A stretch of 64,000 nt of DNA from an uncultured Gammaproteobacteria bacterium (GTDB taxonomy: Bacteria; Pseudomonadota; Gammaproteobacteria; GCA-001735895), in the NCBI GenBank assembly GCA_947259485.1, contig CAMYLU010000007.1, positions 1 to 64,000 on the forward strand. Direction: 5' to 3'. Position numbers and translations under genes: made by a program. Below the pieces are notes generated by a model. It was not told the DNA's origin. It ran no database searches and saw nothing but the letters and a program-made list of their open reading frames with translations. This document shows, piece by piece, positions 7,979 to 15,241 of the stretch. Numbering within the stretch: the first letter of the stretch is position 1; each line of letters opens with the position of its first letter.

Positions 7979-8944
7979 ATGACTAGCAAACCCGAATCAT
8001 ACAAACCGATTTCCGGCAATGACCTGCCGCGCTTCGCGGGTATCGCAACTTTCATGCGCCTGCCCTATGTTGACCCACGCGACGCAAGCGATGTCGATAT
8101 TGGCCTGATCGGTGTGCCCTGGGATGGCGGCACCACCAATCGCGCCGGTGCTCGTCACGGGCCACGCCAGATTCGCGACCTGTCAACGATGGCGCGTAAC
8201 GTTCACCACGCGACTGGCATCAAGCCTTTCCATCTGTGCAACTGTGCCGATCTAGGTGATTCGCCGGTCAACCCGGTCGATATCGACGACACCCTGGCAC
8301 GCGTCGAAAAGTTTTATACCACGGTGGTGGACCGTGGAATCATGCCGCTAAGCGCGGGTGGTGATCATTTGATTACGCTGCCGGTGATGCGCGCGCTATG
8401 CCGTGATGAGCCTGTCGGCATGGTGCATTTCGATGCCCATACCGATACCCTGGACCGATACTTTGGGGAATCGAAGTATACCCACGGCACTCCGTTTCGG
8501 CGCGCGATCGAAGAGGGCCTGCTGGATCCGAAACGCACCGTGCAAATCGGCATTCGTGGCGCGCTTTACAGCGATAAGGACAAGCAGTGGGGACTGGACC
8601 AGGGCATTCGCGTCATCGAAATCGAGGAGTACACCGAGATGGGGATCGAAACGGTTATTGCGGAAGCACGGCGAGTGGTCGGTGACGGCAAGACTTATAT
8701 CAGCTTCGACGTCGATGCGCTGGATCCGGTCTATGCGCCGGGCACTGGCACTCCCGAGATTGGCGGCATCACAACCTACGATGCCCTGCAGATGATTCGC
8801 GGCCTGCGTGGACTCAATCTCGTCGGTGGCGACGTGGTCGAGGTTTCCCCGCCCTTTGATATGTCAGGCAACACCGCCCTGGTCGCGGTAACGATAATGT
8901 TCGAAATCCTCTGCCTGCTGGCCGAGCATTCGAGCCAACGCTAA
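7979..8944 (+). CDS. Ureohydrolase of the agmatinase/guanidinobutyrase family
   Basis: This 321-aa enzyme of the arginase/agmatinase superfamily hydrolyses a guanidino group to urea. The binuclear Mn-binding motifs are intact: GGDH (H130), FDAHTD (D152, H154, D156) and SFDVDALDP (D244, D246). Length and the N-terminal GIATFMRLP segment fit agmatinase, guanidinobutyrase or guanidinopropionase. The sequence does not let me choose among these, and guanidine hydrolases of the same superfamily are a further option. Its stop overlaps the convergent M20 hydrolase stop by four bases. Both enzymes act on C-N bonds of urea-like groups, which suggests a small nitrogen-scavenging locus. Confidence 0.85.
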   Translation: MTSKPESYKPISGNDLPRFAGIATFMRLPYVDPRDASDVDIGLIGVPWDGGTTNRAGARHGPRQIRDLSTMARNVHHATGIKPFHLCNCADLGDSPVNPVDIDDTLARVEKFYTTVVDRGIMPLSAGGDHLITLPVMRALCRDEPVGMVHFDAHTDTLDRYFGESKYTHGTPFRRAIEEGLLDPKRTVQIGIRGALYSDKDKQWGLDQGIRVIEIEEYTEMGIETVIAEARRVVGDGKTYISFDVDALDPVYAPGTGTPEIGGITTYDALQMIRGLRGLNLVGGDVVEVSPPFDMSGNTALVAVTIMFEILCLLAEHSSQR

Positions 8945-10182
8945 TTGTTGGCGAGCGCCAGCATGGCATGCAGCAGCACGTTGCAGCCTGCCTCGAGATC
9001 CTCGGGCTCGGCGCTTTCCTGTTCGTTATGGCTGAGCCCGCCCGCGCAGGGGACGAATATCATCGAGGTTGGCGCGACCTGGCACACCTGGCAGGCATCG
9101 TGTCCGGCTCCGGAAACAATTCGTTGATTACTATAACCCAGCGTCTGCGCCGCTTGCTCAACTGCGGCAATACAGGAGGAATCAAATTTAACCGGCGGGC
9201 AATGCCAGATTTCCTCAATATCGCATTCCACTCCAAGCTCATCGACGCAATCGGTCACGCAAACCTTAAATTTTTGTGTCATTTCAGCAAGAACGGCATC
9301 TTCCGGATTGCGGATATCGACGGTCAGAAAGACTTCACCCGGGATGGTGTTGCGTGAATTCGGCATAACCGACATTTGACCGACGGTGCCGACGCCATAG
9401 GGCGCATATTCGAGCGCCAACAGTTTCACCATCGAGATAATCTCAGCCGCCGCAACCAGCGCATCGCGTCGTCCCGGCATCGGTGTCGACCCGGCATGTG
9501 AATCCTGGCCCTTTAGGGTAAGGTCAAACCAACGCTGTCCCTGCCCGCCGATCACCACTCCTATTTGCCGGTTCTCGGCCTCGAGAATCGGCCCCTGCTC
9601 GATATGCGCTTCGACTAACGCGCCAATGGGATTACTGCCACATATCATATCGCCCATATAGCCAATGCGCTTCAATTCGTCGCCGAGACTTTTGCCATCG
9701 CTGTCGGTAATCGACCAGGCGTAGTCTTTTTCAAACAGTCCGGCGTATACCCCGGAGGCAATCATTGCGGGCGCAAAACGCGAACCTTCCTCGTTGGTCC
9801 AGACCACGGCTTCGACCGGTGCCTCGGTCGTAACATTGTTGTCGTGCAGCGTGCGCAGGGCTTCGAGTGCCGCCAGCACGCCGTAGATGCCGTCGAACTT
9901 ACCGCCGTGCGGCTGGGTATCGAGATGACTGCCGGCAACAACCGGCGCCAGGTCATTACTGTGCCCGGCGCGTCGTGCAAAGATATTGCCCATATCATCG
10001 ATCCTGATACTGCAACCTATCGCTTCGCACCAGCGGATGAATAAATCCCGACCTTCGCGATCTTCATCAGTCAACGCCAGGCGACATGACCCTCCCTGTT
10101 CACCCGGGCCGATTTCCCCGATCGCCATGATACTGTCCCAGAGGCGCTGACCGTCAACGCGCAGTTGTGCTGTTTCACTCAT
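8941..10182 (-). CDS. M20-family Zn-dependent amidohydrolase (allantoate/N-carbamoyl amino acid type)
   Basis: This 413-aa cytoplasmic metalloenzyme is of the hydantoinase/carbamoylase family (AllC, beta-ureidopropionase, L-carbamoylase). Metal-site motifs are visible: GSHLDTQPHGGKFDG (H86, D97), WTNEEGSRF (E131-E132), EAHIEQGP (about 193-200) and GAGHDACQ near the C-terminus. GSTPMPGRRDA and NTIPGEV are also characteristic. The reaction removes a carbamoyl or ureido group, releasing CO2 and ammonia. The exact substrate (allantoate, ureidopropionate, N-carbamoyl amino acid) is unresolved. It is convergent with the ureohydrolase gene. Confidence 0.85.
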   Translation of the reverse strand: MSETAQLRVDGQRLWDSIMAIGEIGPGEQGGSCRLALTDEDREGRDLFIRWCEAIGCSIRIDDMGNIFARRAGHSNDLAPVVAGSHLDTQPHGGKFDGIYGVLAALEALRTLHDNNVTTEAPVEAVVWTNEEGSRFAPAMIASGVYAGLFEKDYAWSITDSDGKSLGDELKRIGYMGDMICGSNPIGALVEAHIEQGPILEAENRQIGVVIGGQGQRWFDLTLKGQDSHAGSTPMPGRRDALVAAAEIISMVKLLALEYAPYGVGTVGQMSVMPNSRNTIPGEVFLTVDIRNPEDAVLAEMTQKFKVCVTDCVDELGVECDIEEIWHCPPVKFDSSCIAAVEQAAQTLGYSNQRIVSGAGHDACQVCQVAPTSMIFVPCAGGLSHNEQESAEPEDLEAGCNVLLHAMLALANN

Positions 10183-10327
10183 AACTAAACCTGGACCGGA
10201 TCCCGCTTAAGTGCCTGGCAAAGACAATGTACTCCACCGTCACCCGATGTAAACATCGACATTTCTAGCGCTGACACTTCGCGCACATCTTCCATAATAA
10301 AGCTTAGGTACATGGCAAGACCGGGGA

Positions 10328-10720
10328 CTAGGTGCCCTTCGTCCAGTTTTGACTGATGCGTTCGTTTATCTGTTTAAACTGATCTATCAACAGATCGCAA
10401 TCGAGTCGATTCGAGTTACACATTGCATCCATCTTGATCAAGATCTCATCATCCTTTTTGACTATTTCTCTGCGTATTGCGCTTGGGTGCGCCGGGTGAT
10501 CGTCGGGCGTAAAAGACCAGAGTATATATTTGCCCTCGCCTTTTTGATTGAATATTGTCCAGCCATCATACTCCTGCATGCCCACGGCAGAATCTGATTT
10601 TAGCGCGTTATAAGCTTCCTCGATTGTCGCGTAGCCTATGGGTGAGGGTTGCGCAACCTGTTGTGCCGCCGAGACGGGCAGGTACAGCAGTGCTAATAGA
10701 AACAAACTGAAACGATGCAT
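10328..10720 (-). CDS. Small secreted protein of unknown function
   Basis: A 130-aa protein with a clear Sec signal peptide: MHRF, a hydrophobic core about residues 5-17 and likely cleavage after VSAA (19). The mature part is about 110 aa with no helix long enough to span the membrane. It contains an N-terminal stretch IGYATIEEAYNALKSD, then an aromatic-rich segment (GWTIFNQ, KYILWSF), and two cysteines (C-x7-C near residues 99-107) that could form a disulfide. I do not recognise a family; periplasmic location is inferred. It lies 37 bases downstream of the cyclic-nucleotide-binding protein on the same strand and may share its transcript. Confidence 0.65.
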   Translation of the reverse strand: MHRFSLFLLALLYLPVSAAQQVAQPSPIGYATIEEAYNALKSDSAVGMQEYDGWTIFNQKGEGKYILWSFTPDDHPAHPSAIRREIVKKDDEILIKMDAMCNSNRLDCDLLIDQFKQINERISQNWTKGT

Positions 10721-10756
10721 AAGTTTTCCTTAAAGGTTACGCTATTGTATCGGCCG

Positions 10757-11257
10757 CTAGGAGGCAGTCTCTCCCAGCCAGCCGGTGCCCTTGCCGATCA
10801 CATCCTCGAGCATTGCGATTTCGCGAGCAAGCTCGCGTGACAGGTTAATCATCAGCAAACCAAAATCGGCGGGGAAGCTTACGTGCAGTTTATAAAATTG
10901 TTCGCTGCTTATGTCCAGAAGCAGGCTTTCCTCGACGGCAACATCGATACCGTTGTGGGAAATAAGGCCAATCATCAGGTCGAATCCCATTTGCTCGCCC
11001 GCGCAGAAATACCGGGTCAGTACATCGCTATCTTCACCGTGTTTATAAAATGCAAACCTGCCCTGCAGTACCACCTCGAATTCAGACGCAACCTGGCCCA
11101 GGCGGGAAATATATTCACCCCTGGCATAGCGCCTGATAACGCCATTGGTTAGCAGATCGACGATGATTTCATCGGAGAGAGCACCGAAAGTGGACAACTC
11201 GCGCAAGCGCGTAAGCCCAAGTTTTTCGATTGTCTCCTCGGCATTCATTATTTCCAT
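10757..11257 (-). CDS. Stand-alone cyclic-nucleotide-binding-domain protein
   Basis: A 166-aa protein that matches the sensory domain of CRP/FNR proteins: an N-terminal helix, then FGALSDEIIVDLLTNGVIRRYARGEYISRLGQ, then the beta-roll with EFEVVLQGRFAFYK and GEQMGFDLM. It ends with a long helix (about 128-155) resembling the CRP dimerisation helix. No helix-turn-helix follows, because the frame stops about 60 residues too early for a DNA-binding domain. The phosphate-binding-cassette arginine of true cAMP binders is not obvious, so the ligand is uncertain. AGAGGT lies before the ATG at 11257. It could act by protein contacts or heterodimerisation; that is inference. Confidence 0.75.
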   Translation of the reverse strand: MEIMNAEETIEKLGLTRLRELSTFGALSDEIIVDLLTNGVIRRYARGEYISRLGQVASEFEVVLQGRFAFYKHGEDSDVLTRYFCAGEQMGFDLMIGLISHNGIDVAVEESLLLDISSEQFYKLHVSFPADFGLLMINLSRELAREIAMLEDVIGKGTGWLGETAS

Positions 11258-11349
11258 CGCATCACCTCTGATCAGAATTATGTATCATATGCGGTAAATA
11301 GGGCATTTCTTTTATTATTGGACAATAAAAAACCGAACCAGTTTTATCA

Positions 11350-11723
11350 ATGGAATACAGACTTTTCGATTTTCTGAACTTGCTGGGTTCGCTCGGACTG
11401 TTCCTCTATGGCATGAAAGTCATGAGCCTTGCGCTAATGGAACTGGCCGGCGATCGTATGCGAAAAATCCTGGCGGGCGCAACCTCCAATCGACTGTTTG
11501 CGGTTCTCACCGGGTTTACCATCACGGCCATCATTCAATCCTGCTCGACGAATCTCTGCGGTTATTCGAAAAAACTGCCTTTAAAGTCATAACCCACGGT
11601 TTGCAGGTGCACCGAGAAGAATTCGAATCGGATAAGAAGTTAAGAAAAATCATTGAGAATATTCATCAACTAAGGTCAAATAAAAATGAATTGCCTGGAC
11701 AAGTATCGCAGCACACTCATTAG
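11350..11723 (+). pseudogene. Na+/Pi symporter (NptA/PhoU-domain type) with large internal deletion
   Basis: Two remnants of one gene are fused out of frame. From ATG 11350 the reading frame gives the classic symporter start (LLGSLGLFLYGMKVMS, GDRMRKIL, TGFTITAIIQS) up to about 11540. It then continues 17 unrelated codons to a stop at 11592. In another frame, 11541-11723 reads LLDESLRLFEKTAFKVITHG..., a typical C-terminal PhoU-like helical tail, ending TAG at 11721-11723. Intact relatives are about 550-600 aa, so roughly 1.3-1.4 kb of the middle is gone, including most transmembrane helices. The old stop overlaps the CHAD gene start by 38 bases, so the intact gene was probably translationally coupled to it. 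A sequencing or assembly deletion cannot be excluded. Confidence 0.75.
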
Positions 11724-12474
11724 CCAGCTCAACAGCGACCTCAGAATTATTCTCGTGAGGCCTGAAGAAGAGGCGGTGCATGATTTCAGAGTTGGAATGA
11801 AGCGGCTTACCGCGCTTTACTTCCTTCTTAACGAGGTCGATCCCGGGCTAAACACCAGGAAAATGCTCAAGCCCTATCGCAAGTTGGCAAAGTCTATTGG
11901 CGTCATTCGCGACGGACATATCGCCGTGCATTTAATCCAGGAGCTGGATGAAGTTTGTGATGCCGATAAAAAGTTATTGGTTAGTGCGATAAAATCTAAA
12001 TCAAGAAATGATTATCGCTCATTCAAAAGAACCATTCAGGCCAGTCCGCTTACCCGGGTAAGCGTTCCTACCATCAGATCGCTGGGTTTATCCGAAAGAG
12101 CCATCCTGCGGCAAAAACCGGTCGCGCTTAAAAGACTTTTATCGCAGATCATGAGCACCAGTCCGCGCATGACCGCTGAACAATGGCACAAGAAACGAAT
12201 TCTGATGAAGCGATATCATCATAAGCTCGATGCATTTCTTTTCTGTCCGGGTCATACCGCGGATGAAAACGAGTTGAAGCAGATAAAAATACTCGAGCAA
12301 CTGCTTGGCGACTGGCACGACCGCATCATCGCTGCCGAGATCCTGCCGCTACTCAAAGGTGCCGAGGCGGAAGCAGACCGCACGATCGCGATCATGCGTA
12401 AACAGGACAAGATATTGCTGGGATCGGCAAAAATTTACCTGAACAAATATAAAAAATGGCACCAAGGCAATTAA
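11686..12474 (+). CDS. CHAD-domain protein (polyphosphate-binding helical domain)
   Basis: A 262-aa protein consisting of one CHAD domain, an all-alpha fold with conserved histidines and basic residues. Characteristic pieces are VHDFRVGMKRLTAL (about 31-44), the central basic helices and LGDWHDRII (about 211-219) near the end, with HKKR and KRYHHKL before it. CHAD domains bind inorganic polyphosphate, and several associate with polyphosphate granules. Here the gene overlaps the remnant of a phosphate symporter gene, supporting a phosphate-storage role. Start ATG 11686 has only a weak AAGG ahead; coupling to the old upstream gene would explain this. A hairpin lies 7 bases after the stop. Confidence 0.83.
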   Translation: MNCLDKYRSTLISQLNSDLRIILVRPEEEAVHDFRVGMKRLTALYFLLNEVDPGLNTRKMLKPYRKLAKSIGVIRDGHIAVHLIQELDEVCDADKKLLVSAIKSKSRNDYRSFKRTIQASPLTRVSVPTIRSLGLSERAILRQKPVALKRLLSQIMSTSPRMTAEQWHKKRILMKRYHHKLDAFLFCPGHTADENELKQIKILEQLLGDWHDRIIAAEILPLLKGAEAEADRTIAIMRKQDKILLGSAKIYLNKYKKWHQGN

Positions 12475-12480
12475 CTGTTG

Positions 12481-12503
12481 AAATGAGGGCAATCACCTCA
12501 TTT
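12481..12503 (+). terminator. Probable weak terminator after the CHAD gene
   Basis: An 8-bp perfect stem (AAATGAGG / CCTCATTT) with a 7-base loop starts six bases after the stop codon. Only three T residues follow the base of the stem, so termination may be partial. Confidence 0.5.
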
Positions 12504-12599
12504 AGGGAACGGTATACCTATATTAGTCAATTCAGAAAAATAAATTGGTTTCTGCGAGACCGTACAACAAAATTAGGTCTGGATTTACCTGCAAGCTGG

Positions 12600-12641
12600 T
12601 TGATATAAATCAATTTTTAGGCAAGGGGTAATTGATATAAG
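12600..12641 (+). promoter_or_regulatory. FNR/Anr-type class II promoter of the lysine-rich protein gene
   Basis: TTGATATAAATCAA at 12600-12613 matches the FNR consensus TTGAT-N4-ATCAA at all ten defined positions. TATAAG at 12636-12641 is a good -10 hexamer. A start site 7 bases after it (about 12648) puts the box centre (12606.5) at -41.5, the spacing of class II FNR-activated promoters. A ribosome binding site (AGGAG) and ATG 12687 follow, giving a leader of about 39 bases. Activation under low oxygen is inferred; box and spacing are seen directly. Confidence 0.65.
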
Positions 12642-12686
12642 TAGAAACTGGGTTAGAGACAAACTTTCCAACATAAAATAGGAGCG

Positions 12687-13034
12687 ATGAAAGTGGTTGT
12701 AAAGAAAAAATCTGCAAAGAAAAAGAAGCCTGCTGCCAAGAAGAAGGTAGCTACGAAAAAGCCTGCGAAGAAAAAGGTGGCTAAGAAAAAGCCCGCCAGG
12801 AAAAAAGTAGTCGCCAGGAAAAAGAAGCCTGCCGCCAAGAAGAAGGTAGCGAAGAAAAAGCCTGCGAAGAAAAAGGTGGCTAAGAAAAAGTCCACCAAGA
12901 AAAAAGTAGTCGCCAGGAAAAAGAAGCCTACTGCCAAGAAGAAGGTAGCGAAGAAAAAGCCAGCGAAGAAAAAGGTGGCTAAGAAAAAGTCCGCCAGGAA
13001 AAAGAAGCCTGCTGCTAGGAAGAAGCGCAAGTAA
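12687..13034 (+). CDS. Lysine-rich histone-H1-like repeat protein
   Basis: A 115-aa polycationic protein made almost only of Lys, Ala, Pro, Val and Arg, with no acidic residue. After an 11-residue lead it consists of three 33-34-residue repeats (12-44, 45-77, 78-111) built from KKKPAAKKKVA and KKPAKKKVAKKK blocks, ending KKRK. It resembles bacterial H1-like and AlgP-type tails, which are disordered and bind DNA. Such a chain would also bind polyphosphate. AGGAG at 12679-12683 precedes ATG, an FNR-type promoter lies upstream and a strong terminator downstream, so it is a single-gene unit. It sits between a CHAD gene and a CYTH-CHAD gene. Role as nucleoid or polyphosphate-granule protein is inferred. 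Opposite-strand frames here are artefacts of the repeat. Confidence 0.8.
   Translation: MKVVVKKKSAKKKKPAAKKKVATKKPAKKKVAKKKPARKKVVARKKKPAAKKKVAKKKPAKKKVAKKKSTKKKVVARKKKPTAKKKVAKKKPAKKKVAKKKSARKKKPAARKKRK
12720..13019 (+). repeat. Three tandem 99-102-bp coding repeats
   Basis: The coding sequence of the lysine-rich protein consists of three head-to-tail units beginning at 12720, 12819 and 12918. They are nearly identical at DNA level over most of their length (for example AAGAAGGTAG, GCCTGCGAAG and AAAAAGGTGGCTAAG recur at the same offsets). The third unit diverges at its end. Such repeats expand and contract by slippage, so copy number may differ between strains. Confidence 0.8.
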
Positions 13035-13043
13035 GTCAACAAT

Positions 13044-13074
13044 AAGCCCTCCCCCATTGAGGGCTTTTTGTTTT
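13044..13074 (+). terminator. Rho-independent terminator of the lysine-rich protein gene
   Basis: An 8-bp stem AAGCCCTC / GAGGGCTT (13044-13051 and 13059-13066) with a 7-base loop is followed by TTTTT-G-TTTT. It begins 9 bases after the stop codon. Confidence 0.9.
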
Positions 13075-13465
13075 CTACAGCACTGCATTCTAAGTCTTCT
13101 GGATGAGAAGCACTGCAAGTCCGAGAAGGGTCGTATATCGCCGCTTATTTATCAAGCCTGAGCATCTGTTTTCTCCGAAGGAGATGCTCGTAAAGCCCTG
13201 GCCGGGTCAATCTTCGGCCAGAAGCAGACGCTGAAAAAATATGTATTGAGCTTCGTATTTTGCCACTATCAGTCATCCCGCATAAATCAAAAACCCGCAT
13301 GATTGCGGGCTTAAAAATCCAGGCATCTCTTTGCACTTCAATAGTTTGGACAGTAGACCGACATTTAGCACGGGCCTTGCTTCAGCAGCACGGAGCGATG
13401 AGTTCGCACACCAGCGTCAAAACTTTCTCCTTGCCATGGCGACCAGGTTAGCTGTCACCCCAGAA
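13075..13465. other. Intergenic region with hairpins
   Basis: No gene is supported in this 391-base stretch between convergent genes. It holds a stem-loop at 13160-13189 (GAGCATCT / AGATGCTC around an inner CTCC/GGAG) and the minus-strand terminator described separately at 13288-13312. The rest shows nothing I can interpret. A long plus-strand frame from 13331 runs into the antisense of the CNNM gene and is not credible. Confidence 0.5.
13288..13312 (-). terminator. Probable terminator for the CNNM/CBS gene
   Basis: Read on the minus strand, CCCGCA pairs with TGCGGG around a 4-base loop and is followed by TTTTTG. It lies about 155 bases downstream of the CNNM/CBS stop codon, so the transcript would have a fairly long 3' end. 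Confidence 0.6.
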
Positions 13466-14887
13466 TTATTTGTTCACATCGGCAGGACTCTCATCCGACG
13501 GTTTATCAGGTTTATCCAGTTCCTCTGGCGCATCGGCCTCCTGGAACTCGAACAGCACCTTGACAATCTGGTGCCGGTCCATTTTGAGGACTTCGAGACA
13601 GGCGCCCTCGAGCTGAACTCGATCGCCAACGCTGGCAATGCGGCCAAGGCGATGGTTGATATACCCTCCCAGGGTTACGTAGTCACCGGGAGGAAACGGG
13701 TAATTCAGCTTGTGCTCAAGTTCAGTAACCCGAACTCCGGCGCTGATCTTGTAACGCTGAGGACCTTCCCTTTTGATGTGGCGATGTCTTGGAGAAAACT
13801 CATCCTCGTAGTCGCCTACAATTTCCTCGAGGATATCTTCCAGCGTTATCAGGCCCTCGGTTCCGCCGTATTCATCGAGGACGATGGCAATCTGTCGCCG
13901 GTTGCTGGTGAAATCCATAAGCAATGCTCTCAACGGCATGGTATCGGGGATGTAATAAGCCGGCATCATCACATCGGCGACCGGATGAGCCAGGGTATCG
14001 ACAATCTTTTCCGGTTTCTCTGCGGCCGCCATGCTGTTGAGAAGCTGCTTCACTGAAACGATACCGATAATGTTGTCCATTGTCGTTTCATAGACAGGGT
14101 AACGCTCGCGCAATTCTTCCTTAAACAGGGTGAGCACGTCCGCGACGTTAGCGGTATGCGGTATCGCTTCAACCTCCGTGCGTGGAATCATGGCATCCCG
14201 CGCCGTGTGTTCATCGAGATCGAATACCCCGCGAAGCATCATGGTCAACTGGGGATCAAGGACTCCCTCCTGTTCACTGGCGCTGAGTATGGTGCGAATC
14301 TCCTCGCCGGTTATCGAAAAATGCGGTTCGCCATTGCCAGTCAGCTCACGTTGCCCGATTAGCCACAGCAGACCGTTGGACGAATGATTCATCAACCAGA
14401 TCAGCGGACGTAGTATGGTATGGAGCCAATTGATGATTCTGGCGACCGACAGGCTCATTGCTTCCGCCTTGTGGAAGGCAAGCACCTTGGGTGCCAGTTC
14501 ACCCACCACAACGTGTAAATAGGAGATGATCACGAAAGCAAAAATATAGGAGAAGGTCTGGGTCAACTGTAATATTTTTTCACTCTCACCCAGCAGGCCA
14601 AACGCTAGCTGGAACCCAGGAAACATAATGTCATTAAGCGTGACAATCCCGATGGCACCCAGTCCCAGCGAGACCAACGTAATTCCGATCTGGGTGACCG
14701 AATAAAATCGCTCCGGTTGGTCATGGAGCACCTGGACTATCTTGGCCGACTGGCTGCCGCTACCGGCCAACTGATTGATACGACTGCGTCGCGCCGAGGT
14801 TAGTGCGATCTCCGATCCGACAAAAAACGCATTCCCGGCAATCAGGAACAGAATCAAGAATAGCTTTCCGATTAAAATCCAATCCAT
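13466..14887 (-). CDS. CNNM-family membrane protein with CBS pair and CorC/HlyC domain
   Basis: This 473-aa inner-membrane protein belongs to the family often labelled hemolysin-like or CorC/YfjD-like. Residues 1-about 190 form the CNNM (DUF21) domain with about four helices (LFLILFLIAGNAFFVGSEIAL, then VTQIGITLVSLGLGAIGIVTL). Two CBS domains follow (about 215-350, AMIPRTEVEAIP and VLDEYGGTEGLITLEDILEEIVGDYEDE). The C-terminal transporter-associated domain is about 365-450. Relatives take part in Mg2+ or Co2+ efflux and Na+-coupled divalent cation transport. The acidic tail (EEADAPEELDKPDKPSDESP-like) is variable. GGAGGAG lies 6 bases before ATG 14887. The transported ion cannot be assigned from the sequence. 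Confidence 0.85.
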   Translation of the reverse strand: MDWILIGKLFLILFLIAGNAFFVGSEIALTSARRSRINQLAGSGSQSAKIVQVLHDQPERFYSVTQIGITLVSLGLGAIGIVTLNDIMFPGFQLAFGLLGESEKILQLTQTFSYIFAFVIISYLHVVVGELAPKVLAFHKAEAMSLSVARIINWLHTILRPLIWLMNHSSNGLLWLIGQRELTGNGEPHFSITGEEIRTILSASEQEGVLDPQLTMMLRGVFDLDEHTARDAMIPRTEVEAIPHTANVADVLTLFKEELRERYPVYETTMDNIIGIVSVKQLLNSMAAAEKPEKIVDTLAHPVADVMMPAYYIPDTMPLRALLMDFTSNRRQIAIVLDEYGGTEGLITLEDILEEIVGDYEDEFSPRHRHIKREGPQRYKISAGVRVTELEHKLNYPFPPGDYVTLGGYINHRLGRIASVGDRVQLEGACLEVLKMDRHQIVKVLFEFQEADAPEELDKPDKPSDESPADVNK

Positions 14888-15241
14888 AAATTACTCCTCC
14901 ACGGCCCGATGTAACTACCGTGCTCTATGTGTGCACCACGAATCAATATTTATTAAGTATATTGCATCGTTTAGGGGACTTACTGACATTAATCAAGGCT
15001 TTACGCAACTGTCGAACCGGCATCGATGACGATCAGGCCGACAATTCCGCAGCTTCGCTCTGATATAAATTTGACAGTTTTATTCGATTAAACCAGCCCA
15101 AGTTGAAATGACCAGGACGCAAGTTAAAAACTGGTAAAGAGATATACTGTCCCCGGAATTCCTGCTTGTTCGACACGTGGAACGAATCGGGCCTCAAGCA
15201 AGTTTCAGTGAATAGAGGCTCACTACCTGCGCCTGGTCCAC
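14888..15241. other. Intergenic region upstream of the CNNM gene
   Basis: These 354 bases lie between two minus-strand genes. Apart from the strong GGAGGAG ribosome binding site of the CNNM gene at its left edge, I see no open frame with a start signal, no clear terminator and no long repeat. The promoter for the CNNM gene must lie here. Confidence 0.4.

Noticed and set aside
12687-13034. CRISPR-like or satellite repeat
   Set aside because: The repeats are in frame, 99-102 bases, without spacers, and encode a coherent polycationic protein.
12585-13118. Minus-strand Phe/Leu-rich frames opposite the lysine-rich gene
   Set aside because: Antisense of AAG/AAA-rich repeats gives CTT/TTT; there is no start signal, and the plus strand has promoter, ribosome binding site and terminator.
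13331-14056. 241-codon plus-strand frame opposite the CNNM/CBS gene
   Set aside because: The minus-strand protein is a complete, recognisable family member; the frame is a shadow.
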